DNA of 5,796 nucleotides from FEN-1297 sp963787005 (GCA_963787005.1 CAWBBX010000055.1:1-5796); one strand, 5' to 3'. Counted from the first letter of the stretch, positions 1-5,796 are shown. Notes: a model not told the origin generated them from the sequence alone. A program made the numbers and translations.

Positions 1-2
1 GA

Positions 3-294
3 CGCATTGCTCCCGTGACTGATCGAATACAAGGCCGACGAGATGCAATCAACAACACTTGCAATTACCTGAGCGAGGCAATTCGCCACACGCTGGAAGG
101 GCACCCGCACGTCGACGCCGACCGGTCGCTTCGAATTGGCGATCCAAGAGGTCTTACCAGAGTTGAATCAGCATGCTTTGGACAACCTCGGACCACGAGA
201 CTTCCGTTTCATGTACCGAGTCAGAGTGACGGATACGCCCACACTTAGTAGAGAACACCTTTTTCATATTCCTTTTGAGCTAAGCAATACGTAA
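3..294 (+). pseudogene. 3' fragment of an unrecognised ORF, apparently frameshifted
   Basis: I do not recognise this protein. Two plus-strand frames look protein-like in succession. The frame starting at base 3 is open to 248, and its first half reads naturally (for example NTCNYLSEAIRHTLEGH). The frame starting at base 1 is open from 73 to the TAA at 292-294, and its second half reads naturally (ELAIQEVLPELNQHALDN, then RDFRFMYRVRVTD and EHLFHIPFEL). Skipping one base near 120-133 would join them into one C-terminal piece of about 97 residues, so a one-base insertion is the simplest reading. The 5' end lies outside the window. GC is about 55% over 1-240, higher than most of the window. The last three codons and the stop lie inside an inverted repeat shared with the convergent acyltransferase gene. 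It could also be non-coding DNA or foreign sequence joined by assembly error. Confidence 0.35.
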
Positions 295-336
295 CTGAAA
301 GTTGAAGAAGGTAGAAAATAACATTACGTATTGCTT
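282..336. repeat. 55-base segment bounded by a perfect 13-bp inverted repeat
   Basis: AAGCAATACGTAA at 282-294 is exactly the reverse complement of TTACGTATTGCTT at 324-336, with a 29-base spacer. Bases 281/337 and 295/323 do not pair, so the repeat is exactly 13 bp. Each arm carries the stop codon of the ORF that enters it, so both convergent ORFs end AGC AAT ACG TAA (Ser-Asn-Thr-stop). The long loop and the lack of a T-run on either side make it a poor intrinsic terminator. No clear target-site duplication flanks it. It may be a remnant element with terminal repeats, a recombination site, or a chimeric joint. Confidence 0.7.
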
Positions 337-1103
337 TCTTCCTCGCCTTCCGGAAGACCTTCCTTGCTTATCTCTTCGAAAACTGCCTTATACGAATTAT
401 CCGGCTGCCGGACAGATATACCGTATAAAATCGGCGCATTAGTTTTAAGAGCCAGGGCTACGGGTCCGGGGTAAACCGCAGTCTGCCTGCCGAAAAACTC
501 TACTCTTATACCATCCTCAGGTCCTCTCTGATCGGCCACGAGCGCAACGATGTTTTTATCCATCAATTCTTTGTAGACCTGCCTGATGGAAATTCCCAGC
601 GGCACAATCTTATTTCCCCACAAGGCTCTCATATCATTTAGCCATTTTGTTACGAAAGGATTTCTTTGCGACTTAACAATAAGCGATAGGGAAATATTCA
701 ATTGCACTCCCATGGAAGCCGCCATATATTCCCAGTTGCCGAAATGCGCCGATAAAAGAATTACTCCGTTCTTCTCGTCGTATTTGCTTTTAATAAAATC
801 CAGATTAGGATAGTCGATCGCCTTTTCGATCCGCTCCCTGCTCATCGACGGCATAAATAAGATCTCCGTAAGCGTAAGAGCGAAGCTTTTATAGCATCCG
901 TATGCGATCTGCTTAACTTTCGATTCCGGATAATCCGGAAAAGCTGTGCGGATGTTCTTAAGCGTTACATCTTTTCTGATCGGTATTAAATGATAGAAAA
1001 CGAAGGCAATAAAACGAGAAAATTTTCTCGTGAGTTTAAGGCCCATCATTTTAAAAAGCAGGCCGAAACCGGTAAATAAAAAATATTCTAACTTGTTACC
1101 CAT
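324..1103 (-). CDS. Lysophospholipid/lipid A acyltransferase family (LpxL/HtrB-like), C-terminally truncated
   Basis: This is a membrane-associated acyltransferase of the LpxL/HtrB family, whose members transfer fatty acyl chains to lipid A or related lipids at the inner membrane. The N-terminus (about residues 7-45) is hydrophobic and basic, as expected for membrane attachment. The catalytic HX4E motif is HFGNWE, with His120 and Glu125. A second family block follows at about 191-205 (DQRGPEDGIRVEFFG), and a third at 212-224 (PGPVALALKTNAP). The protein stops at 259 residues, whereas family members are usually about 290-310. The final conserved block, typically a QWxWxHxRW-like motif, is absent, and I find no trace of it in any downstream frame. 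Family-like sequence runs to about GEEE, and the last residues SNT come from the inverted-repeat arm. Upstream, GAGGGAGAG lies about 13 bases before ATG as a loose ribosome site. The gene follows the GWxTD gene but is separated from it by a strong terminator, so it probably has its own promoter. The family call is sure; the substrate and whether the truncated form is active are not. Confidence 0.88.
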   Translation of the reverse strand: MGNKLEYFLFTGFGLLFKMMGLKLTRKFSRFIAFVFYHLIPIRKDVTLKNIRTAFPDYPESKVKQIAYGCYKSFALTLTEILFMPSMSRERIEKAIDYPNLDFIKSKYDEKNGVILLSAHFGNWEYMAASMGVQLNISLSLIVKSQRNPFVTKWLNDMRALWGNKIVPLGISIRQVYKELMDKNIVALVADQRGPEDGIRVEFFGRQTAVYPGPVALALKTNAPILYGISVRQPDNSYKAVFEEISKEGLPEGEEESNT

Positions 1104-1135
1104 TAAATCTCAATTCTCTCCCTCATACTAATTTA

Positions 1136-1163
1136 CAAAATTAGGCAAAATTTCACTTAAGTG
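1136..1163 (-). promoter_or_regulatory. Possible promoter region of the acyltransferase gene
   Basis: On the minus strand, TAATTTTG (1136-1143) matches the TAnnTTTG -7 box of Bacteroidetes promoters. It lies between the terminator of the upstream gene and the acyltransferase start. No clear -33 TTTG box sits at the right distance. A perfect 10-bp palindrome, CACTTAAGTG (1154-1163), lies just upstream and could bind a dimeric regulator. The evidence is position plus short matches only. Confidence 0.25.
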
Positions 1164-1189
1164 TTTAATAATGAAATCGAACGGAAGGC

Positions 1190-1221
1190 AAAAAAAAGAG
1201 CGGACAAAATGCCCGCTCTTT
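1190..1221 (-). terminator. Intrinsic terminator of the GWxTD gene
   Basis: In transcription direction this reads AAAGAGCGG, a 9-base loop, CCGCTCTTT and then further T residues. The stem is a perfect 9 bp (1195-1203 with 1213-1221). The run of eight T (complement of 1190-1197) overlaps the 3' arm. It begins about 30 bases after the GWxTD stop codon, the classic place for Rho-independent termination, and separates that gene from the acyltransferase gene. Confidence 0.85.
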
Positions 1222-1250
1222 CCTATAAGAATAACTCTGTGGTGAGAATG

Positions 1251-2630
1251 CTAATAAGTAGCGATTCTTCTTTCCCAGTTATCGTCGCGCATCTCGCCTC
1301 TCATTGTCGAGTGAACGAGCTGGTAATCGGAGAACCCCGTCAAGTCTGCGAAGACAAAAATGACGCCGCCCTCAAGATCATTATATCTCCAAACCTCATA
1401 TGGCTTCGTATCGGTCTGGTTCGGGAATCTGTCGATCTCGCTCGGCTCGCCGTACTTCAGCAGCACCCTGCCCCTGTCGGTTTTCCAGCCGGCTTTGTTA
1501 AAGCTGCCGTATTTTTGATTTGCTTCGGAAATTCTTTTCAAATAAGCCTGAAAATATTCGTTCTGCTTAGTCCCGGGTACATTATCTCTATTCTTCCAGA
1601 AATGATAGAGAAATTCGCGCTTACCTTCCAGCTTCGATAATTTATCGTACTGCGAAATTTCCTGCGAATTGGCAATATACTTCGATTTTGCAAAAAGGTC
1701 GTCGCATTCCTCGGCAGACATAACACCGAACACACTGCTTACCGCTCCGCCTACGGACGCACTTGATGTATCCACTGATTTTACATTCGGATTAAAAACG
1801 AAAAATCTTTTTGCGGATGTTACACCAATGTTCGCCGCGCTGTCAAACAAAGTAACTCTCATCAAATATGTATCGGTAGGAAATTTATTTATGGGAACCG
1901 ATCCCACTTCGACCCTCGATTTGATCCCCTTCTTAATTACTCTATCTCTCGAAAAGAACGCCTTTCCCTGGCTATTGAAGATAGTATTTCTAATTTTCAA
2001 GAGGCCGTTTTTCTCTCCGTCGTTGTTCTCATATACCTCGTAATAATAAAAGACAACCGGAAGGTTTTGACCGAAGACCAAAGTGGGAATAGGCGTAACT
2101 TCGAAAGTGTTCTTGTAGAAAATCGATTTAGTATCCTTGCTGTTCTGAAGTATCCTTGAAGCCAGCTGGATATCGCTCAGGCCCAAACTATCGTGCGAAA
2201 ACGGCATTACATGAATATACTCGGTGATATACTTATTATGTGTAGAATCCATCATGTCTATTCCGCCGACAACGCATTTAAAAACTCCCTTCGGCAGCGA
2301 GAAGCTTATCATCCCTACCAGGCTCTTATCGCTGCTTATGCTGGTGTCCGCAACCGGGTGCACTATTTTCCATTTTTTATCGACGATCATTTTTCCGGCC
2401 GCAGTATCTTTAATTGATACGCTGAGAATTCCTTCTACGTAGTTCAATGAATCGGTTGCGAGGGGAGACATGGCGTCTTGGTTAAAAGAATAATAAAGCT
2501 CTACAAAATTAGAAGTGGAATCGTATTCGAACTGGGCGTAATCGAAATCGAATATCTCGCTCGCTTTCTGCGCAAATCCGAAAGCCGGAACTAGAAGCAA
2601 AATAGCCAAAAGTAGAATCAGTTTTTTCAT
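1251..2630 (-). CDS. Secreted GWxTD-domain protein of unknown function
   Basis: This is an exported 459-residue protein with a C-terminal GWxTD domain, a family named for its motif and without a known function. The N-terminus is a clear signal peptide: Lys2-Lys3, a Leu/Ile-rich core to about residue 15, and AFGFA followed by Gln, so cleavage is likely after residue 20. No lipobox Cys is seen, which suggests a soluble periplasmic or secreted protein. Residues ~22-285 look beta-rich and I recognise no named domain. The GWxTD region spans about 304-445. It includes the acidic SAEECDDLF start, KYIANSQE, FWKNRD (345-350), NEYFQAYLKR, the signature GWKTDRGR (381-388), YGEPSEID, YEVWRY (411-416) and YQLVHS (436-441). 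The start is preceded by TTAGGG about 11 bases upstream, a modest ribosome site. A candidate promoter lies 135-163 bases upstream and a strong terminator follows, so it looks like a single-gene transcript. The domain call is firm; the molecular role is unknown. Confidence 0.9.
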   Translation of the reverse strand: MKKLILLLAILLLVPAFGFAQKASEIFDFDYAQFEYDSTSNFVELYYSFNQDAMSPLATDSLNYVEGILSVSIKDTAAGKMIVDKKWKIVHPVADTSISSDKSLVGMISFSLPKGVFKCVVGGIDMMDSTHNKYITEYIHVMPFSHDSLGLSDIQLASRILQNSKDTKSIFYKNTFEVTPIPTLVFGQNLPVVFYYYEVYENNDGEKNGLLKIRNTIFNSQGKAFFSRDRVIKKGIKSRVEVGSVPINKFPTDTYLMRVTLFDSAANIGVTSAKRFFVFNPNVKSVDTSSASVGGAVSSVFGVMSAEECDDLFAKSKYIANSQEISQYDKLSKLEGKREFLYHFWKNRDNVPGTKQNEYFQAYLKRISEANQKYGSFNKAGWKTDRGRVLLKYGEPSEIDRFPNQTDTKPYEVWRYNDLEGGVIFVFADLTGFSDYQLVHSTMRGEMRDDNWERRIATY

Positions 2631-2679
2631 ATTATTATTGCCCTAATTGTTAAAAAACGATGTGAAGATTCGTATTCAA

Positions 2680-2740
2680 CCCAAATTTGGGAAATGCCGC
2701 GGCCGGAATAATTATTGGACGTTTCAAAAAGGATGTCCAA
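2680..2740 (-). promoter_or_regulatory. Leader of the GWxTD gene with two small inverted repeats
   Basis: If the promoter at 2765-2793 is right, the transcript has a leader of about 125-130 bases. It could form a stem of TTGGAC (2735-2740) with GTCCAA (2715-2720) around a 14-base loop, followed by the perfect 12-bp palindrome CCCAAATTTGGG (2680-2691). I recognise no riboswitch class. The palindrome could equally be a protein site. No convincing ORF lies in the 2631-2852 gap. Confidence 0.25.
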
Positions 2741-2764
2741 AACAACGACTTAAACATCATCGTC

Positions 2765-2793
2765 AAAATAGTATAAGCATGCTGTTTTGTCAA
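2765..2793 (-). promoter_or_regulatory. Candidate sigma70-like promoter of the GWxTD gene
   Basis: On the minus strand a perfect TTGACA (-35, at 2788-2793) is followed 17 bases later by TATTTT (-10, at 2765-2770). It sits in the gap between the serA hairpin and the GWxTD start, where a promoter is needed. The start of transcription would fall near 2758. Both hexamers and the spacing are good, but Bacteroidetes/Chlorobi-group promoters do not always follow this consensus. Confidence 0.5.
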
Positions 2794-2846
2794 GGTTTTA
2801 ATCGTTACGTCCGTTTAGAATGCACCCCTTAAAGATAAGGATGTTC

Positions 2847-2869
2847 ATGCGGTTATATTTTAACCGCAT
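2847..2869 (-). terminator. Hairpin overlapping the serA stop codon
   Basis: ATGCGGTTA at 2861-2869 (minus reading) pairs perfectly over 9 bp with TAACCGCAT at 2847-2855, around a 5-base A/T loop. The stem includes the last serA codons, and its 3' arm begins at the TAA stop itself. No T-run follows, so it may be a weak or non-canonical terminator, or a 3'-end stabilising structure. A smaller hairpin (CCTTA-AAGA-TAAGG, 2827-2840) lies just beyond. Confidence 0.5.
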
Positions 2870-4439
2870 AAACATTTTTCACCCCGCTTATGGCGGAGAT
2901 CGAATCGATTACTTCTTTATTTATATCGCTGTCCACGTTAATAACCGTCAAAGCCTCTTTTCCTGCATTGAGTCTGCCTAATGAAAGTCCGGCTATATTT
3001 ATTCCTGCTTCGGCAAGTATTTTGCCGACGGTAGCCAGCATTCCCGGTTTATCGATATTGGAATAGAAAAGCATGTTGCCTTCGGGTTTAAGCTCTAGGT
3101 GGAACTTATCAATAAAGACAACCCTGATCTCGTTGCTGCCGAATACGGTACCGGCGAGAGAGCGTGTTTCTTTATCGAAAACGCATTCTACCGTTAGAAG
3201 ATTGGTATATGTTGAATTAGCGCCGGATTTTGTTTCGTTGATTACAACCCCCATTTCCTTTGCAAGGAACGGAGCATTAATCAAGTTTACTCCCGCACTC
3301 ATTTTCTTAGACAAAAATCCTTTCAGCACAGCGGTGGAGAGAAGATTGGTCGATGTATGAAGAAGGTCGCCGCTGAAATTAATGTTGATCTTCTTGAGCT
3401 GACCTTTGTTAAGCTGCGACTGCAAGGTACCCAGATTCTCCGCGAGCTTTACGTACGGCTCTAGGTCCTTATTTCCTGCATCCTGAATAGCCGTGGTGTT
3501 TACCGCACCCCTTACTCCCTTATCGTTGAACATATCGACGATTTGCTCGGCTATCTGGACAGCTACTTTTTCCTGCGCCTCTTCCGTCGATGCGCCGAGG
3601 TGGGGAGTTGTTACAATTTTCGGATGCTGAATCAATGCGCCGTTATAATCGGGCGGCTCGGAGATGTAAACGTCAAATGCCGCACCGGATACCCTGCCGG
3701 AATCCAGCGCTTTTACCAAAGCTTCCTCGTTCACTATTCCGCCGCGCGCGCAGTTGATAATCTTTACTCCATCTTTGCATTTGGCTAGTGTTTTTTCGGA
3801 AATAAGATCCTTGGTATCTTCGCTCATCGGAACGTGCACCGTTATTATATCCGCCTGCTCGAATACGGAATCGAGTTCGACTAAACCGATGCCGAGCTTG
3901 GAAGCTACTTCTTCAGAAAGTATCGGGTCGAAACCGATTACCTTCATACCAAAGGCTTTTGCCCTTGAGGCTACTTCGCGGCCGATCTTTCCGAGTCCGA
4001 TTATACCGAATGTCTTCCCGTGAAGCTCGGTGCCTTTATATTTTTTCCTGTCCCATCTGCCTTCTCTAAGCGACTGGTTTGCCTGCGGAGTATTACGGCA
4101 CATAGAAAGCAGAAGCGCCATCGTGTGCTCGGCGGTAGAGATTGTGTTTCCGCCCGGCGTATTCATCACTATAATACCCTTGCGGGTAGCTGCCTCTAAA
4201 TTTATATTATCAACTCCCGCACCGGCGCGGCCGATCACTTCCATATTATCCATCAGTTCGATGACATCGGGAGTTACTTTTGTATCGCTTCTTACAACAA
4301 GACCGTTGTAGTCTTTAATTACTTTTTGGATTTCTTCCTTTTTCATCCCCGGATTATAGTTCACCTCGAAGCCCGCGGCTTCCAAAATTCCCACACATTT
4401 TTTATCTACTGCATCTGTAATAATTATCTTCTTCTTCAT
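2853..4439 (-). CDS. serA: D-3-phosphoglycerate dehydrogenase
   Basis: This enzyme catalyses the first committed step of serine synthesis, oxidising 3-phosphoglycerate to 3-phosphohydroxypyruvate with NAD in the cytosol. At 528 residues it is the long form. The substrate-binding half spans about 1-100 and 285-315. The Rossmann NAD domain lies between, with GLGKIG at 148-153 and Asp171 at the end of the next strand, as in NAD-dependent members. The catalytic triad of the D-2-hydroxyacid dehydrogenase family is present: Arg232 (CARGG), Glu261 (SEPP) and His280 (TPHLGAS). An allosteric substrate-binding domain follows from about 325 (LEPYVKLAENLGTL). A C-terminal ACT domain spans about 455-528, with NIDKPGML at 461-468, the place where serine usually binds for feedback inhibition; whether this enzyme is inhibited is inferred. 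TTGGAG lies four bases before ATG, a good ribosome site that fixes the start. It is the last gene after the SDR and trxA, 48 bases past the trxA stop. No serC or serB lies in the window. Confidence 0.97.
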   Translation of the reverse strand: MKKKIIITDAVDKKCVGILEAAGFEVNYNPGMKKEEIQKVIKDYNGLVVRSDTKVTPDVIELMDNMEVIGRAGAGVDNINLEAATRKGIIVMNTPGGNTISTAEHTMALLLSMCRNTPQANQSLREGRWDRKKYKGTELHGKTFGIIGLGKIGREVASRAKAFGMKVIGFDPILSEEVASKLGIGLVELDSVFEQADIITVHVPMSEDTKDLISEKTLAKCKDGVKIINCARGGIVNEEALVKALDSGRVSGAAFDVYISEPPDYNGALIQHPKIVTTPHLGASTEEAQEKVAVQIAEQIVDMFNDKGVRGAVNTTAIQDAGNKDLEPYVKLAENLGTLQSQLNKGQLKKININFSGDLLHTSTNLLSTAVLKGFLSKKMSAGVNLINAPFLAKEMGVVINETKSGANSTYTNLLTVECVFDKETRSLAGTVFGSNEIRVVFIDKFHLELKPEGNMLFYSNIDKPGMLATVGKILAEAGINIAGLSLGRLNAGKEALTVINVDSDINKEVIDSISAISGVKNVYAVKI

Positions 4440-4487
4440 TTTACTCCAATAAGATATAGTGTTAAGAAATAGACAAGAGCAGAGAGA

Positions 4488-4808
4488 TTATAAAACGGCG
4501 TTCAGTTTATTTACTATCTGAACTTTAGGCACGGCGCCTATTATAACGTCTTTAACCTCTCCGTCTTTGAACAGGAGAAGCGTCGGGATGCTTCTCACGC
4601 CGTATTTAATTGAAGCCTGCTGGTTCTCATCTACATCGAGCTTTCCTATCTTCGCCTTGCCGTCATATTCCTGCGCGAGTTCTTCAACGATAGGAGCTAT
4701 CATTTTACAGGGTCCGCACCAAACGGCCCAGAAATCTATAAGTACAGGCTTATCCGATTTAATCACTTCGGTTTCAAAATTATCGTCGGTAATAGTAATT
4801 GGCTTCAT
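4488..4808 (-). CDS. trxA: Thioredoxin
   Basis: This small cytosolic dithiol protein reduces protein disulfides and is itself recharged by thioredoxin reductase. At 106 residues it has the usual length of a complete single-domain thioredoxin. The active site is WCGPC, with Cys31 and Cys34. The buried Asp25 (VLIDFW) and the cis-proline Pro75 (RSIPT) that faces the active site are both present, as is the KDGE turn at about 81-84. There is no signal peptide, so it acts in the cytoplasm. AAGGA about five bases before ATG is a good ribosome site. It begins 36 bases after the SDR gene stop and ends 48 bases before serA, so the three probably share a transcript. Nothing in the motifs suggests a specialised thioredoxin. 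Confidence 0.97.
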   Translation of the reverse strand: MKPITITDDNFETEVIKSDKPVLIDFWAVWCGPCKMIAPIVEELAQEYDGKAKIGKLDVDENQQASIKYGVRSIPTLLLFKDGEVKDVIIGAVPKVQIVNKLNAVL

Positions 4809-4844
4809 AATATTCCTTGAATTTTAATTCTTATAAAATTTTCA

Positions 4845-5678
4845 TTATAAATCAACCTTCGATTCGCCCTGGCCGACAAACTGAACAACGTCCTCTCCGC
4901 CGTCCGCGTGTATAACGCTGCCGGAAATCCATTCGCCGCCTTCTCCGCAAAGAAGAGAAATTACCTTCGCCACGTCTGCCGGTGTTGTTAGTTTGTTTCT
5001 CGGGTTCTTTCTGCGGGCAACTTCGATCATCGGAACGTTTCCGGGAATTTTTCTCAATGCGGGGGTGTCGGTTACACCGGCCATAATAGCGTTAACGGAG
5101 ACTTCCATGTAACCCAGCTCAGTTGAAAGCTGACGAACATGCGATTCGAGAGAAGCTTTAGCGGCAGATACCGCTCCGTAAAACGGTATGGCCGAATGTC
5201 CGCCCGAGCTTGTCATCGCGAAGATTCTCGCCTTATTCATAAGCAGGTTGTCGATTACCAGATCCTGCGTCCAGTAGACGAGCGAGTGAGCCATAACGTC
5301 GAGAGTCATTTCCATCTGGGCTTTTGTAAGAACCTTTTCACTTCCTATTGGGACAAAAGGTTTAAGTGAGCCGAAAGCGAGCGAGTGCATGAGAACTTTA
5401 ACGACGGGCTTTCCGCCTGATTTTTCCTTTAACACGGCGATAACCTCGGAGCGTTTTTCGGCGTCGGCTGCGTTTACGTTGAAGAATAGAGCTTCGCTTC
5501 CGCTTTCCTTTATCTTGTCGATGATCCGTTCCACGTTAGGCATTGTTGCCTGCCTGTCGAGATGGACTCCGATTATATTCATACCGTCTTCCGCAAGCTT
5601 TAAAGCCGCCGCTTCACCGAATCCTGACGAAGCGCCGAGAATCAGCGCCCAATTTTTTTGAGGCTCATTGTTCTTCAT
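4845..5678 (-). CDS. FabI/FabL-like SDR, probable enoyl-[acyl-carrier-protein] reductase
   Basis: This is a short-chain dehydrogenase of 277 residues, most like enoyl-ACP reductases, which reduce the enoyl-ACP double bond in the last step of each fatty-acid elongation cycle. The cofactor loop is GASSGFG (15-21). The motif MHSLAFG at 97-103 replaces the classical SDR NAG motif and resembles the HSIAF of FabI. The active-site spacing is Tyr167-x6-Lys174, typical of FabI and FabL, not the Tyr-x3-Lys of ordinary SDRs. AKASLE and VRQLSTELG follow, as in FabI. The stretch VTDTPALRKIPG and the later ARRKNP are closer to FabL. Where E. coli FabI has a second active-site Tyr ten residues earlier, this protein has Ser157, in TSSGG. 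The C-terminus has the usual ISGSVIHADGG. The ribosome site before ATG is weak. It starts the apparent operon SDR-trxA-serA. The family is firm; the exact substrate (enoyl-ACP or another enoyl/keto compound) is inferred. Confidence 0.75.
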   Translation of the reverse strand: MKNNEPQKNWALILGASSGFGEAAALKLAEDGMNIIGVHLDRQATMPNVERIIDKIKESGSEALFFNVNAADAEKRSEVIAVLKEKSGGKPVVKVLMHSLAFGSLKPFVPIGSEKVLTKAQMEMTLDVMAHSLVYWTQDLVIDNLLMNKARIFAMTSSGGHSAIPFYGAVSAAKASLESHVRQLSTELGYMEVSVNAIMAGVTDTPALRKIPGNVPMIEVARRKNPRNKLTTPADVAKVISLLCGEGGEWISGSVIHADGGEDVVQFVGQGESKVDL

Positions 5679-5727
5679 CGCCCGTTAAAACCTTTGCTAA
5701 TTGATTAAAAAGTGAGGATAAAAATTA

Positions 5728-5756
5728 CAAAAATAGAGTCTGTTATACAACATAAA
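5728..5756 (-). promoter_or_regulatory. Candidate promoter of the SDR-trxA-serA operon
   Basis: On the minus strand TATTTTTG (5728-5735) matches the Bacteroidetes-type -7 box TAnnTTTG, and TTTA (5753-5756, one mismatch to TTTG) lies 17 bases upstream. It sits about 50 bases before the SDR start codon, in an AT-rich gap. The -33 match is imperfect. Confidence 0.35.
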
Positions 5757-5771
5757 CTATTGTCGATATAA

Positions 5772-5784
5772 TGCTTTTAAAGCA
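5772..5784. repeat. Small inverted repeat upstream of the operon
   Basis: TGCTTT and AAAGCA form a perfect 6+1+6 inverted repeat, about 16 bases upstream of the candidate -33 box. It could be an operator for a dimeric regulator, for example of fatty-acid genes, or chance in AT-rich DNA. No regulator is identified. Confidence 0.25.
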
Positions 5785-5796
5785 ATTTTAACGCGG

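Noticed and set aside
120..135. Programmed +1 frameshift at CTT CGA A in the left-end ORF.
   Set aside because: There is no upstream ribosome-site-like stimulator or known frameshift family. A sequence error or decay is simpler.
154..267. Minus-strand 37-codon ORF beginning MKKVFSTKC, opposite the left-end ORF.
   Set aside because: It is short, has no recognisable domain, its ribosome-site-like AAAAGGA is too close to the ATG, and the plus frames there look more protein-like.
282..336. Integron attC site or ordinary intrinsic terminator.
   Set aside because: The RYYYAAC and GTTRRRY core pair of attC is not present. The 29-base loop and absence of a T-run argue against an intrinsic terminator.
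1161..1640. Plus-strand ORF of 159 codons antisense to the GWxTD gene and its terminator.
   Set aside because: It runs opposite a well-supported gene, crosses its terminator, and reads as low-complexity shadow sequence with no domain.
1669..2043. Plus-strand ORF of 124 codons inside the GWxTD gene.
   Set aside because: It is an antisense shadow of a well-supported secreted protein gene, with no recognisable features.
3754..4311. Plus-strand ORFs opposite serA.
   Set aside because: They are shadows of a fully intact serA with all catalytic residues.
4830..4844. Four-codon ORF MKIL overlapping the SDR stop (TAATG).
   Set aside because: It is too short to support as a gene and probably arises by chance in the AT-rich gap.
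1..5796. CRISPR array, tRNA, rRNA, toxin-antitoxin pair or defence system.
   Set aside because: No spaced direct repeats, cloverleaf-like sequence, rRNA motifs, transposase or defence-type proteins were seen on either strand.

Overview
The window looks like a stretch of a Bacteroidetes/Chlorobi-group chromosome, most probably from the Ignavibacteria. This rests on a GWxTD-domain secreted protein (a family of unknown function that I associate with Ignavibacteria and relatives), an LpxL-type acyltransferase (so a Gram-negative envelope), and a candidate TAnnTTTG promoter box. The lineage is inferred from family content, not proven. Except for the first ~300 bases, every gene lies on the minus strand.

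Reading right to left in transcription order: a FabI/FabL-like enoyl-ACP-reductase-type SDR (4845-5678), thioredoxin trxA (4488-4808) and D-3-phosphoglycerate dehydrogenase serA (2853-4439) are packed with 36- and 48-base gaps and look like one operon. A perfect hairpin embedded in the serA stop codon closes it. A 222-base gap follows, with a sigma70-like promoter (TTGACA-17-TATTTT) and a long leader. Next comes a secreted GWxTD-domain protein (1251-2630), closed by a strong intrinsic terminator (1190-1221). Last is a lysophospholipid/lipid A acyltransferase-family gene (324-1103) that lacks the usual C-terminal end. In function these are fatty-acid reduction, thiol redox, serine synthesis, an exported protein of unknown role, and lipid acylation: ordinary housekeeping, with a loose lipid/envelope theme.

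The left ~300 bases are different. They are more GC-rich (about 55% over 1-240, against roughly the low-to-mid 40s in lines sampled elsewhere). They carry the 3' end of an unrecognised plus-strand ORF whose reading frame appears broken. They meet the truncated acyltransferase gene at a perfect 13-bp inverted repeat (282-294 / 324-336). Because of this repeat, both convergent ORFs end with the same codons, AGC AAT ACG TAA. This junction is the most unusual thing in the window. It may be a rearrangement or insertion boundary, a small palindromic element, or an assembly/amplification chimera at a contig end. I see no convincing new multi-gene system, no CRISPR array, no tRNA or rRNA and no transposase gene.
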